In this document: in pieces, positions 8,310-16,563 of the stretch
How the letters are laid out: each line of letters starts with the position of its first letter
Numbering within the stretch: position 1 is the stretch's first letter
Source of the DNA: Xylanibacter ruminicola
GTDB taxonomy: Bacteria > Bacteroidota > Bacteroidia > Bacteroidales > Bacteroidaceae
Direction: 5' to 3'
DNA length: 64,000 nucleotides
NCBI RefSeq assembly: GCF_900107775.1
Contig: NZ_FNRF01000006.1
Coordinates: 62,001 to 126,000, forward strand
Program-made: the position numbers and the translations under genes
The notes under the pieces: model-generated
Told to the model about the DNA's origin: nothing
Database searches by the model: none
Seen by the model: only the letters and a program-made list of their open reading frames with translations

Positions 8310-9418
8310 CTTTCCCTCCCTGCACGATTTTTATAATACATAATCACAACCTGCATCAGGAGCCAGGCCGAAACATCAATCACTAACAGCAACGACAGAT
8401 CCCATCCATTCCATACGCCCCACATGTTCAGGCATATAAATTCAAATGTAATCAACAGTACCACCACCAATACCTGTTTGGGCTGCAATCCCGCTTGCAT
8501 CAGTCGGTGATGTATATGATTTCTATCGCCACTCAAAAACACATTTCGGCCGTTTACCAATCGGGTAATGCCCACACGCATCACATCAAACATCGGTATC
8601 AGCAGTGTACCAAAGCAGGCCATACCAATGCCCAAGGGCAATTCCTTTCCCCCCATCCTACTTATAGCAATCACCACGTAAGCCATCAGGTAGCCAATCG
8701 TCAGTCCACCGGTATCACCAAAGAAGAGTTTGCGCCAGCCCACTCGCCATCCCATCACATTTCGGAACAGGAACGGTACCAACAAACCCACCATGGCCAC
8801 GCATACCATCAACAACAGATACTGTTCTGCTAACGCACACAAAACTGCCATCACACCGAAAACAATTATGGCCATACCCGAAGCCAAGCCATCAATATCA
8901 TCCAGCATCGATACGGTATTCGACACATACAACACAGCTATCACTGTAAGTGGAATACTAATCCACGACGACAACTCGTACAAGCCCAACAAACCGTCCA
9001 GGTGGTCGATACGCAGCCCCGATAGCGGTATCAGCAACGCCGCCAGAAACTCTATCGCGAGTTTCGACTTGAGCGACACGCCAACTAGATCGTCCATCAC
9101 ACCTACCAGATACATGGCTGTCAGTCCAGTAATCATCATCATAAACTGCACAAAATAGGCGCTATTCTCGGCGTTTGTCGAGAACTGGTCGTTCAAGAAG
9201 AAGGTGCATGCCAAGGGCAAGCCGACACTAACCACAAGAATAGGGAATAACGAAACGCCCCCGAATCTGGGAACTCTTCGCCTAATTTTACCGTCGCGCA
9301 CTACTGTTTCCTCGCCCATCAGTTCTTTCTTCACACTTACCATAATAATACGCGGTATAATAAAGAATGCCAAAAAGGTTGCCAACAATAGTGGTATAAT
9401 GATTGAGTAATATATCAT
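8303..9418 (-). CDS. MraY/WecA-type polyprenyl-phosphate sugar-1-phosphate transferase (intact paralogue)
   Basis: A 371-aa multi-pass membrane protein with the full motif set: MDDL (Asp109-Asp110), SMLDDIDGLASG around 170-181, GDTGG at 234-238 and HIHHR at 301-305. It is related to the downstream gene along its whole length, so the pair arose by gene duplication. It is first in a two-gene unit with its own promoter at 9449-9479. Likely role: initiating synthesis of a surface glycan repeat on undecaprenyl phosphate, probably for the adjacent locus, which has no initiating transferase of its own. The sugar it transfers cannot be read from the sequence. Confidence 0.9.
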   Translation of the reverse strand: MIYYSIIIPLLLATFLAFFIIPRIIMVSVKKELMGEETVVRDGKIRRRVPRFGGVSLFPILVVSVGLPLACTFFLNDQFSTNAENSAYFVQFMMMITGLTAMYLVGVMDDLVGVSLKSKLAIEFLAALLIPLSGLRIDHLDGLLGLYELSSWISIPLTVIAVLYVSNTVSMLDDIDGLASGMAIIVFGVMAVLCALAEQYLLLMVCVAMVGLLVPFLFRNVMGWRVGWRKLFFGDTGGLTIGYLMAYVVIAISRMGGKELPLGIGMACFGTLLIPMFDVMRVGITRLVNGRNVFLSGDRNHIHHRLMQAGLQPKQVLVVVLLITFEFICLNMWGVWNGWDLSLLLVIDVSAWLLMQVVIMYYKNRAGRERC

Positions 9419-9448
9419 TTAGTACACTTATACTGCTAATATCCGCCG

Positions 9449-9479
9449 CAAAGGTAACACTAAATTTTCAATTAAACAA
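9449..9479 (-). promoter_or_regulatory. Promoter for the two MraY/WecA-like genes
   Basis: TACCTTTG (9449-9456, minus strand) with TTG (9477-9479) 20 bp upstream. It lies 30 nt before the start codon at 9418. Confidence 0.75.
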
Positions 9480-9564
9480 ATTATATTGTAAAATTTTGCT
9501 ATTGCGTTGACAGTTTTAGAAAAAGTGATGATATCCATACCTTTTCACAGCTCCCCCAAATCGG

Positions 9565-9620
9565 TGAATTAATTCAAAACCCTTTCTGAATTAACTCAAA
9601 ACCCTTTTTGAATTAATTCA
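9565..9620. repeat. Three 12-bp palindromes at exact 22-bp spacing
   Basis: TGAATTAATTCA begins at 9565 and 9609, and TGAATTAACTCA (one mismatch) at 9587. The spacers share AAACCCTTT. A 22-bp period is about two helical turns, as in cooperative operator arrays. It lies about 85 bp upstream of the promoter at 9449-9479 and downstream of the polysaccharide locus. Confidence 0.8.
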
Positions 9621-9759
9621 CCTCAGTTTTCTATATATTGACTAAACGTTTCGTTAATCAGGCGAAATGCCCCCAAGCGCTGGGAACGTTTCACCAATTT
9701 TCATAAAATAATAATACAATCAAGATGCCGACATGGCCATCAACCAAATAAAACAAAAA

Positions 9760-9780
9760 AACTACCCCGAGAGGGTAGTT
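9760..9780 (-). terminator. Distal terminator of the polysaccharide locus
   Basis: AACTACCC and GGGTAGTT form an exact 8-bp stem with loop CGAGA, followed on the minus strand by a run of seven Ts. Confidence 0.8.
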
Positions 9781-9795
9781 CCATATACAAAAAAT

Positions 9796-9831
9796 CTGCT
9801 GCTTGTCGGCATTAACTACGACAAACAGCAG
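9796..9831 (-). terminator. Proximal terminator of the polysaccharide locus
   Basis: A 13-bp stem (CTGCTGCTTGTCG with CGACAAACAGCAG, one G-U pair) with a 10-nt loop, followed on the minus strand by A and six Ts. It stands in tandem with the terminator at 9760. Confidence 0.8.
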
Positions 9832-9859
9832 AAAAATCACTCTTGCAAAATCGAACGGT

Positions 9860-9976
9860 TTATTTAGTACCGTATTTCTCTACAGCTTCATAATAGGTAT
9901 CCAATGAGCCGATGTCAAATCGACCAGCACTCATGGGCCAAGCATGCATGGTGGTATGTTCTACCAGATAATTAGC
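9860..9976 (-). pseudogene. C-terminal remnant of a sugar nucleotidyltransferase
   Basis: Minus-strand translation gives a 38-residue tail containing MHAWPMSAGRFDIGSLDTYY and ending EKYGTK-stop. The RFDIGSLDTYYEA segment resembles the C-terminal end of glucose-1-phosphate nucleotidyltransferase-type enzymes (W.DiGtp..Y). It has no start codon of its own in a sensible place and begins, in another frame, at the end of the epimerase gene, so a recombination junction near 9972-9976 probably removed the rest of the gene. Confidence 0.6.
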
Positions 9977-11015
9977 CGTAATACTGTTTATACCACTCTG
10001 CAAAGCGGCGTAATCCTTCTCTTAATGTAATCTTTGGTGTAAACCCAAAATCGCGCTCTAATGCTGTAGAATCAGCATAAGTGGTAGGTACATCGCCAGG
10101 CTGCATTGGCACTAATTGTTTGTGAGCCTCAAAATCATAGTCTTTTGGAAGAACACCTGCACGTAGCAATTCTTCCTGAAGAGTCTGTACAAAATCTAAC
10201 AGATTCTCTGGTTTTCCTCCACCTATGTTATACACAGCATAAGGTGGTACAGGCAATCCATCTTCACCCACCTTTTTCTCTGGAGCTTCCTGCATCACAC
10301 GGAAAACTCCCTCTACAATATCGTCAACATAAGTAAAGTCTCTGCGACAGTTACCATAGTTGTAAATCTGTATAGTCTCACCTTTCAACAACTTATTGGT
10401 AAATCCAAAATAAGCCATATCAGGTCTGCCTGCAGGCCCATAAACGGTAAAGAATCTAAGTCCCGTTGATGGTATGTTATAAAGCTTCGAGTAGCAATGC
10501 GCCATAAGTTCATTGCTTTTCTTAGTAGCCGCATACAGACTCACTGGATGATCCACCCTATCATCTGTACTAAAAGGCACTTTCTTGTTACCGCCATACA
10601 CACTCGAGCTGCTCGCATAAACAAGATGCTTTACAGGGTAATGCCTGCAGGCCTCCAGTATGTTATAGAAACCAATAATGTTGCTCTCAATATATACATC
10701 AGGATTCTCAATGCTGTAACGTACACCAGCCTGTGCAGCCAGATTCACTACCACATCAAACTTATTCTCTGCAAAGAGCTTATCCACCAGTTCCTTATCG
10801 GCTATGGATCCTTTCACAAATGTATAATCTACGCCTTCAGGCTTAGCCTTTTCTATCACACTGAGTCGGAACTCCTTGAGTGAAGGATCATAGTAGTTAT
10901 TGAGATTATCAAGACCTACAATAATCCCGCTTTTAAGTTCCTTAAACAGGCGCAACACCAAATTAGCGCCAATAAAGCCTGCACTACCAGTTATAAGTAT
11001 TTTAATTTTATTCAT
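9972..11015 (-). CDS. NAD-dependent epimerase, UDP-glucuronate 4-epimerase type
   Basis: Extended short-chain dehydrogenase of 347 aa. GSAGFIGANL is the NAD-binding glycine motif, SSSSVYGG carries the catalytic serine region and YAATKK the Tyr-x-x-x-Lys pair. LRFFTVYGPAGRPDMA is characteristic of UDP-glucuronate 4-epimerases (CapI/LpsL type), which make UDP-galacturonate for capsules and LPS. It is the last intact gene of the locus, separated from the next gene upstream by 363 nt of non-coding DNA, and its stop lies at a junction with a nucleotidyltransferase remnant. Confidence 0.85.
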   Translation of the reverse strand: MNKIKILITGSAGFIGANLVLRLFKELKSGIIVGLDNLNNYYDPSLKEFRLSVIEKAKPEGVDYTFVKGSIADKELVDKLFAENKFDVVVNLAAQAGVRYSIENPDVYIESNIIGFYNILEACRHYPVKHLVYASSSSVYGGNKKVPFSTDDRVDHPVSLYAATKKSNELMAHCYSKLYNIPSTGLRFFTVYGPAGRPDMAYFGFTNKLLKGETIQIYNYGNCRRDFTYVDDIVEGVFRVMQEAPEKKVGEDGLPVPPYAVYNIGGGKPENLLDFVQTLQEELLRAGVLPKDYDFEAHKQLVPMQPGDVPTTYADSTALERDFGFTPKITLREGLRRFAEWYKQYYG

Positions 11016-11378
11016 TTACGCATAATAATACTATAATTTTACATCCTCTGTCTTTAAAAAATTCCACCCGACGATGTATCTGGTTCCGATGTAGTCATAC
11101 ATCCCTGATCTGCAGGTTCATTTACGAGGTGGCTCTGGCTCCCAAACCACCACTACGGACTCTATTCTATATTGCGTTTTCTTGTACCATAAAAAAACTT
11201 GTCATACTTGATACCATTCTTCGACTAGCGAAGCGGCATAGCCGAGCGGTACATACAAAAGCGCTGCATCGAAATGTTTTTGGGAACGGCCTCTGTCCTA
11301 TACAAAAACAGATAACGGCCAAGGGGGTCTTCTGTTATTGCAGCCATGATACGTCTCCGTAAGTCAGGGCGTCAATTA
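11016..11378. other. 363-nt non-coding spacer within the polysaccharide locus
   Basis: No supported gene; the only open frame (11129-11362, plus strand) has no recognisable features. It contains stems such as GGTGG/CCACC near 11125-11150 and the word AAGCGGCATAGCCGAGCGG at 11231-11249, which matches the opposite strand of 40480-40498 with one mismatch. It is much larger than other gaps in the operon and may be scar DNA from gene replacement. Confidence 0.55.
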
Positions 11379-12155
11379 TTACTTTATCTGATGATTACCA
11401 CCACGTATTAATTCATATATCTTATAAAAGTATCGAAGGCTTAAGAGGAAGAAGTTCGAGTACACTCCATTCTTCTTCATCGCCCGCAGGTGCTCTCGCA
11501 TGATTTTTCGCCTACTAGCGAACCCTGCAGTCGAGGCACCGCCTGTTCGCATAGTCACAAAATCCTTTGGGATATAAAGCGTTTTGATGCGATGAATAAA
11601 AATCAGACGGAGCAGATTCTCAAAATCTGCCGCTATACGATATGAGGTATCAAAAGCACCGTACTTTTCATATATCGAGCGTTTGCAATAAAACGACGGA
11701 TGAGCAGGCATCAAGCCGAATCTCATAAACGAACGTTTGAACACTGCCGACGAATAATACCTCACCATCTTCGTAAGGTCATCATCATTTACAAAGTGAA
11801 TATCACCATAAGTAGCATCGATATCATTCTTCTCAAACGCATCAGCAATCTTCTGCAATGCATCATCAGAGGTATAGAAATCATCCGAGTTCAAAATGCC
11901 CACCACATCACCCGTAGCCATCCTGATGCCCTTGTTCATCGCATCATAGATACCACGATCCGGTTCACTGACATACTTCAGTCGACCTTCGAACTTAGGT
12001 TCATACTCCTTGATGATATCCAATGTACCATCTTTCGATGCTCCATCAATGATAATATACTCAAAGTCACGATAGCCCTGACGTAATACACTTTCAATGG
12101 TATCACGCAGCGTTTTATCGCTATTATATGTTGCTGTAAGTATAGAAATCGTCAT
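11379..12155 (-). CDS. Glycosyltransferase family 2
   Basis: GT-A fold transferase of 258 aa, cytoplasmic face of the membrane. ITATYNSDKTLRDTIESV opens the nucleotide-binding domain, IIDGASKDGT follows, and NSDDFY holds the metal-binding DxD-type motif. EPDRGIYDAMNKGI is characteristic of the WcaE/colanic-acid-type subgroup. It follows the GT4 gene by 4 nt. Donor and acceptor are unknown. Confidence 0.88.
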   Translation of the reverse strand: MTISILTATYNSDKTLRDTIESVLRQGYRDFEYIIIDGASKDGTLDIIKEYEPKFEGRLKYVSEPDRGIYDAMNKGIRMATGDVVGILNSDDFYTSDDALQKIADAFEKNDIDATYGDIHFVNDDDLTKMVRYYSSAVFKRSFMRFGLMPAHPSFYCKRSIYEKYGAFDTSYRIAADFENLLRLIFIHRIKTLYIPKDFVTMRTGGASTAGFASRRKIMREHLRAMKKNGVYSNFFLLSLRYFYKIYELIRGGNHQIK

Positions 12156-12159
12156 CCTT

Positions 12160-13371
12160 CTATTTATTCAATAACGACTGATACAAATCCAAATACTCTT
12201 TGTATCTGTCATTCTTATTAAAGTATTTAACTGCACGCTCGCGGCACAGTCTTCTAGTTTCTTCTTTATGTTCACTCTGGCATACCTTCTTGATGCCAGC
12301 CACCAATCCATTGATATCACCCACCTCAACAACCATACCTGTATTTTCATCTATCGCCTCAGGACTTCCACCTGTACGATATGTTATTACTGGCGTCCCG
12401 CAAGCCAATGCTTCGATATTTGTAGTGGGAAAATTATCCTCATAGGTTGGGTTAATAAATACATCTGCAGAAGAGTACAACTCAGCCAACTCATTTACAC
12501 TATTGGTTCTAACAATTCCATCAATATCCGAAGGAAGATTTTTACATTGATTTAAAGTCAATCCTACAAGTGTAATCTGGAAGTCTTCATCTAAAAGCTT
12601 CCTTATTTGTACTATATCCGATAATCCTTTTCTATCTGTCCATTTACTAGCCACGGCTATAATACGAAACTTCTTTTTGCGATTATCACTCACAGCATTA
12701 TTAACCTTAGGTTTAAATACAGAGATGTCAATACCATTATATATTCTCTGCATCTTATTGCCTTTCAAGAAAGAATCTGAGACTACTCCAGAAAGCCAAT
12801 TACAAACAGGGACAAGAGTCAAATCTGTTATTAAATTAAACCAATATTTTTTTAGTCTAAAGTTGTTTCTACTATTATCTCTCAACCAGGAAGATGGATA
12901 TTCTTTCAACTCACGACAAGCGTAACACCCAGTTTTCCACTTATCGCATCCACTTATCATGAAGTGAGAGCAATGACCAGTCATCGTCCAACAATCATGC
13001 AAAGTCCATACAACAGGGACATTAGCATTAGACAAAAAGTCGAATAACAACGGATAATTCAGATAATAGCCATGAATATTGTGCAAATGAATCAAGTCAG
13101 GTTTTATTTCCTTAATCGCATAGATCAGCTTCTTTGTCGCTGTCTTTGATGCAAGCCCGTGATTATCTAACAATCTAGACTGTACACCATGCCACCTCTC
13201 ATCCCACATGTTACCAATCTTTATCAGATGCGACTTACTAGGATTTGCCCATCTGCCGTATGCAATATAACTCTCCCAGCCATTCTGCATAGCCAACTGA
13301 CCTATTTCCTCAGCTATTCTACCATGAGACCCCCAATTAGCTGTGATATTTATCTGTAATAAACGTGGCAT
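12160..13371 (-). CDS. Glycosyltransferase family 4 (WcaC-like)
   Basis: GT-B fold transferase of 403 aa. The N-terminal half has HLHNIHGYYLNY and WTLHDCWTMTGHCSHF, both typical of WcaC-like GT4 proteins, and the C-terminal half has EALACGTPVITYRTGGSPE, the donor-binding E-x7-E region. Start and preceding stop share one base (13371). It likely adds a sugar in assembly of the repeat unit. Confidence 0.88.
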   Translation of the reverse strand: MPRLLQINITANWGSHGRIAEEIGQLAMQNGWESYIAYGRWANPSKSHLIKIGNMWDERWHGVQSRLLDNHGLASKTATKKLIYAIKEIKPDLIHLHNIHGYYLNYPLLFDFLSNANVPVVWTLHDCWTMTGHCSHFMISGCDKWKTGCYACRELKEYPSSWLRDNSRNNFRLKKYWFNLITDLTLVPVCNWLSGVVSDSFLKGNKMQRIYNGIDISVFKPKVNNAVSDNRKKKFRIIAVASKWTDRKGLSDIVQIRKLLDEDFQITLVGLTLNQCKNLPSDIDGIVRTNSVNELAELYSSADVFINPTYEDNFPTTNIEALACGTPVITYRTGGSPEAIDENTGMVVEVGDINGLVAGIKKVCQSEHKEETRRLCRERAVKYFNKNDRYKEYLDLYQSLLNK

Positions 13372-14168
13372 TAATATGTTTTTTTACAACTTAAGAAATA
13401 ATTAACGTGATTAATCGGCCAAAATGGCTCAAAATGCCTCCTATTAATCACCTTTCCTTTAAAACTGAAATAATGCTTATAGTCACTCTGAGAAAAAACA
13501 TACTTATAATATTTACATGCAATATCTATCGATTTCGGATTGGCATGTTCAAGACGGCCGTAAGGAAAGGCAAAATATTCACAATCAGTACCAAGTTTTT
13601 CCTCTATAACCTTTCTACATATTCCTATCTGGTATTCAAGTTCATCTACATTATCACCATTAATACAATAATGATCCATTGTATGTGCGCCTATCAAAAA
13701 ACCTCGTTTCTGCAAATCTGCCATCTGCTTCCACGTCATAGGTAGCTTCCCAGGACTCTTAGTAGTATTAACAGTAAAGTTTTTTATATACTGATCATCT
13801 CCATTTTCTGCAGCATTTGCAAAATTGGGATTTATAAAGAACATGGCATTAACGCCATATTTCTCCAGCTGCGGAGCAATTTGAGTATAACAATCACGCC
13901 ATCCATCATCGAAAGAAAAAGCTATTGTTGGCTTATTCACTTTTTCATGATTCACAACCAGACTAACAGCCTTTTCGAAATTCACAAAATCACACCTTTC
14001 GTGTAACTTTTCCAATAGCTTAGCAAAACGTTCCCCATCAGCTTCGACATCATGATGCCAATCTACCATATGCCCATTCAAAATATGAATATATGGTGAA
14101 GGTTTTGAAAATGAACCAATTAAAGATAAATAGATATCTCTTGCTATTTTACGAACATTCATATTCAT
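13371..14168 (-). CDS. Polysaccharide deacetylase (CE4/NodB domain)
   Basis: A 265-aa protein with the NodB catalytic motifs: FSFDDGW with Asp87-Asp88, IGAHTMDHY with metal ligands His162 and His166, and FPYGR at 201-205. This predicts removal of N-acetyl (or another acyl) group from a sugar. No clear signal peptide, so it may act on a lipid-linked or nucleotide-linked intermediate in the cytoplasm. It overlaps the next upstream gene by 20 nt, showing tight coupling. Confidence 0.88.
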   Translation of the reverse strand: MNMNVRKIARDIYLSLIGSFSKPSPYIHILNGHMVDWHHDVEADGERFAKLLEKLHERCDFVNFEKAVSLVVNHEKVNKPTIAFSFDDGWRDCYTQIAPQLEKYGVNAMFFINPNFANAAENGDDQYIKNFTVNTTKSPGKLPMTWKQMADLQKRGFLIGAHTMDHYCINGDNVDELEYQIGICRKVIEEKLGTDCEYFAFPYGRLEHANPKSIDIACKYYKYVFSQSDYKHYFSFKGKVINRRHFEPFWPINHVNYFLSCKKTY

Positions 14169-15261
14169 TTATCACATTCTTCAGAATCTTTATTTGCTTA
14201 TGCGGGTTCCAATTCTCATCAACCTCTTTGAAGCAATTCATACGAACATCTTCACGATTAGCACAATGCGAAGTAAACCAATTTTGAATACAATCAGCCA
14301 AACCTTCAACACTACCATGTTTATAGAAATCACCTGTTATGCCAGGCCGTATTGCTTCAAACTCTGGACCTTGATTAGGTAAATAGTCATGAGATATACA
14401 AGGACATCCAAACATCATAGCATGGATGGCGGTAAGACCTATATCTCCTGGCACCACGCACATATCCGCATTATATATCAATTCTGCATTAGTTTTCTCA
14501 TCATAACAAGCACCATAAAACCATACCTGATTCTCTAGGTTTCTTTCTTCGACCATACTTTTAAGAGTAGATTCATCTTCTCCGGTACCAATTAAAATCA
14601 CATTAAAGACACTTTCATTTTTCTTTAGCAAATCAATAGCAAGGATCAACAAATCAAGATGTTTACGAAGATTAAGTCTACCGATCATCAGTAAAACAGG
14701 GGCATCATTTCCAAAATGATCTTTATATATATTTGAGAACATCATTTTGTTTCTCAAAGACAGCTGTGAATCATAATCAAGTGAATTATGAATTACATGA
14801 AGCTTCTGAGGATCAAAACCATTTTCAATCATTAAATCATGAGCATAATTCCCATATACAAACATGCCCCTAGTCAAAGCACTATAAGCTCGTTTCATCC
14901 ACTTTTTCAAAAAGCCCTCGCGACCATACCATCCATGACTCCATAGAAGGATCTTCTGGCCTCTGAACAATGCAACAATTGCCAAGTACCATGAGGTCGT
15001 ACACAAAATGCCCATGTCATCAATGACTACATCATAGCCTTTAGTCAACTTAATTACATTTTTCATTTTGTACCATCTACCACTACCTATTGGTAATAAA
15101 GGAACTTCTTTAGCATTTTTCAAAAGAGAAATATCAAATGTCTTAACAGTGGTTTCACCTTTACCAAAGATGAAATCACAATTCATTTGTTCATCCATTA
15201 AAGAATAGATGAGTTTTCTATAATGAGAAGCACAAAGAGAAACGAGACATACTCTTTTCAT
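14149..15261 (-). CDS. Glycosyltransferase family 4
   Basis: GT-B fold protein of about 370 aa. The C-terminal half has LMIGRLNLRKHLDLLI and VVPGDIGLTAIHAMMFGCPCISHD, the donor-binding region of GT4. I prefer the ATG at 15261 (MKRVCLVSL) over one three codons earlier at 15270, because it begins just before the first beta strand. It lies between the dehydrogenase and the deacetylase. Confidence 0.85.
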   Translation of the reverse strand: MKRVCLVSLCASHYRKLIYSLMDEQMNCDFIFGKGETTVKTFDISLLKNAKEVPLLPIGSGRWYKMKNVIKLTKGYDVVIDDMGILCTTSWYLAIVALFRGQKILLWSHGWYGREGFLKKWMKRAYSALTRGMFVYGNYAHDLMIENGFDPQKLHVIHNSLDYDSQLSLRNKMMFSNIYKDHFGNDAPVLLMIGRLNLRKHLDLLILAIDLLKKNESVFNVILIGTGEDESTLKSMVEERNLENQVWFYGACYDEKTNAELIYNADMCVVPGDIGLTAIHAMMFGCPCISHDYLPNQGPEFEAIRPGITGDFYKHGSVEGLADCIQNWFTSHCANREDVRMNCFKEVDENWNPHKQIKILKNVINEYECS

Positions 15262-15275
15262 ACAATGCAAGTGGA

Positions 15276-16559
15276 TTACAATCTACCGTCAATCATGCTT
15301 CTATCAAGAACGCCCTTAACATCATAAACGACTCCGACTTCAGCATCTTTCAAGAATTCACGGACATCAACATCCTTAAATTGGTCATGGGCAACAGCAA
15401 GAACCACTGCATCATATTTCGACTTCAAAGAATTCATGTCATCACCATAAAGACTAATTTCATACTCATGATTTACCGCATCAGGATTTGCCCATGGGTC
15501 ATATATGGTAATATTTGATGTATACTCTACTAAGGAATGATAGATATCGACAATTTTAGTATTACGGATATCAGGGCAGTTTTCTTTAAAGGTAACACCT
15601 AATATTAAAATATTTGCATTTTTAACCAATACTCCCTTTTTATTCATCAACTTAATAGTCTGATCAGCAACATAAGCACCCATTCCATCATTTAAACGGC
15701 GTGCGTTGCTCATCACACGTGGAAGGACTCCATATACCTGAGCCTTTTGAATCAAGTAATAGGGATCAACACTGATACAATGACCACCGACCAATCCTGG
15801 ACTTAACTTTATAAAATTCCACTTACTGCTAGCAGCTTCTATTACATCATGGGTATCAATTCCCATAGCATTAAAGATTTTAGCCAATTCGTTCATAAAA
15901 GCAATATTTACATCACGCTGACTATTCTCTATAATTTTTGAAGCTTCAGCAACCTTAATGGAAGGTGCTTTGTGAGTACCATTAACTAAAACAGAATTAT
16001 ATACACCATCCACTACATCAGCAATTTCCGGAGTGGAACCAGAAGTTACTTTTTTTATCTTCTCTACAGTATGTAATTTGTCACCAGGATTAATTCGTTC
16101 TGGGGAATAACCTGCAAAGAAATCCTTATTAAATGTTAGACCAGAAACTCTTTCTACGACAGGAAGACACTCTTCTTCTGTAACACCAGGATATACTGTT
16201 GACTCATATACGACAATATCTCCTTTAGAAATAACTTTTCCAACCGTTTCAGAAGCGCCCCACAAAGGTTTCAAATCTGGACGATTATTTTCATCTACAG
16301 GCGTTGGAACAGCAACTACATAGAAATTGCAGTTACGAATCATTCCCAAATCTGTAGTACAAATGAATCCATGGTTATTTATGGCATCCTGAAGAAGTTC
16401 ATCACTAACCTCAAGAGTAGCATCATGACCTTCCATCAACGCTTCAACACGACGCTGATTCATGTCAAAACCAATAGTCTTATACTTTGTTGAAAACAAA
16501 CGAGCCAAAGGCAAGCCTACATAGCCAAGGCCTATTACGCAAATACGAATTTCTTTCAT
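15276..16559 (-). CDS. Nucleotide-sugar dehydrogenase (TviB/WbpO type)
   Basis: NAD-dependent four-electron oxidation of a UDP-HexNAc to the uronic acid. GLGYVGLPLA is the NAD site; YSPERINPGD and PGLVGGHCISVDPYYL with catalytic Cys261 define the family. Overall wording is closest to TviB/WbpO, which make UDP-N-acetylgalactosaminuronate; with wecB in the same locus, UDP-ManNAc oxidation is the alternative. 427 aa, expected length. Confidence 0.9.
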   Translation of the reverse strand: MKEIRICVIGLGYVGLPLARLFSTKYKTIGFDMNQRRVEALMEGHDATLEVSDELLQDAINNHGFICTTDLGMIRNCNFYVVAVPTPVDENNRPDLKPLWGASETVGKVISKGDIVVYESTVYPGVTEEECLPVVERVSGLTFNKDFFAGYSPERINPGDKLHTVEKIKKVTSGSTPEIADVVDGVYNSVLVNGTHKAPSIKVAEASKIIENSQRDVNIAFMNELAKIFNAMGIDTHDVIEAASSKWNFIKLSPGLVGGHCISVDPYYLIQKAQVYGVLPRVMSNARRLNDGMGAYVADQTIKLMNKKGVLVKNANILILGVTFKENCPDIRNTKIVDIYHSLVEYTSNITIYDPWANPDAVNHEYEISLYGDDMNSLKSKYDAVVLAVAHDQFKDVDVREFLKDAEVGVVYDVKGVLDRSMIDGRL

Positions 16560-16563
16560 CTTA

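Larger units (their letters stand above)
9419..9859. other. Intergenic region between transferase pair and polysaccharide locus
   Basis: No credible gene. From left to right it holds the minus-strand promoter, the palindrome array, two AACGTTTC words near 9650 and 9687, and two tandem minus-strand terminators (9760-9780 and 9796-9831). Confidence 0.7.

Noticed and set aside
9565..9620. CRISPR array
   Set aside because: Only three 12-bp repeats with near-identical 10-nt spacers; CRISPR spacers are longer and differ from one another.
11129..11362. 77-codon plus-strand frame in the 363-nt spacer
   Set aside because: No motif, no promoter, opposite to the operon, and overlaps hairpin-forming sequence.
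15276..16559. Assignment as WecC (UDP-ManNAc dehydrogenase)
   Set aside because: Despite the neighbouring wecB, the sequence wording is closer to TviB/WbpO, so substrate was left open.
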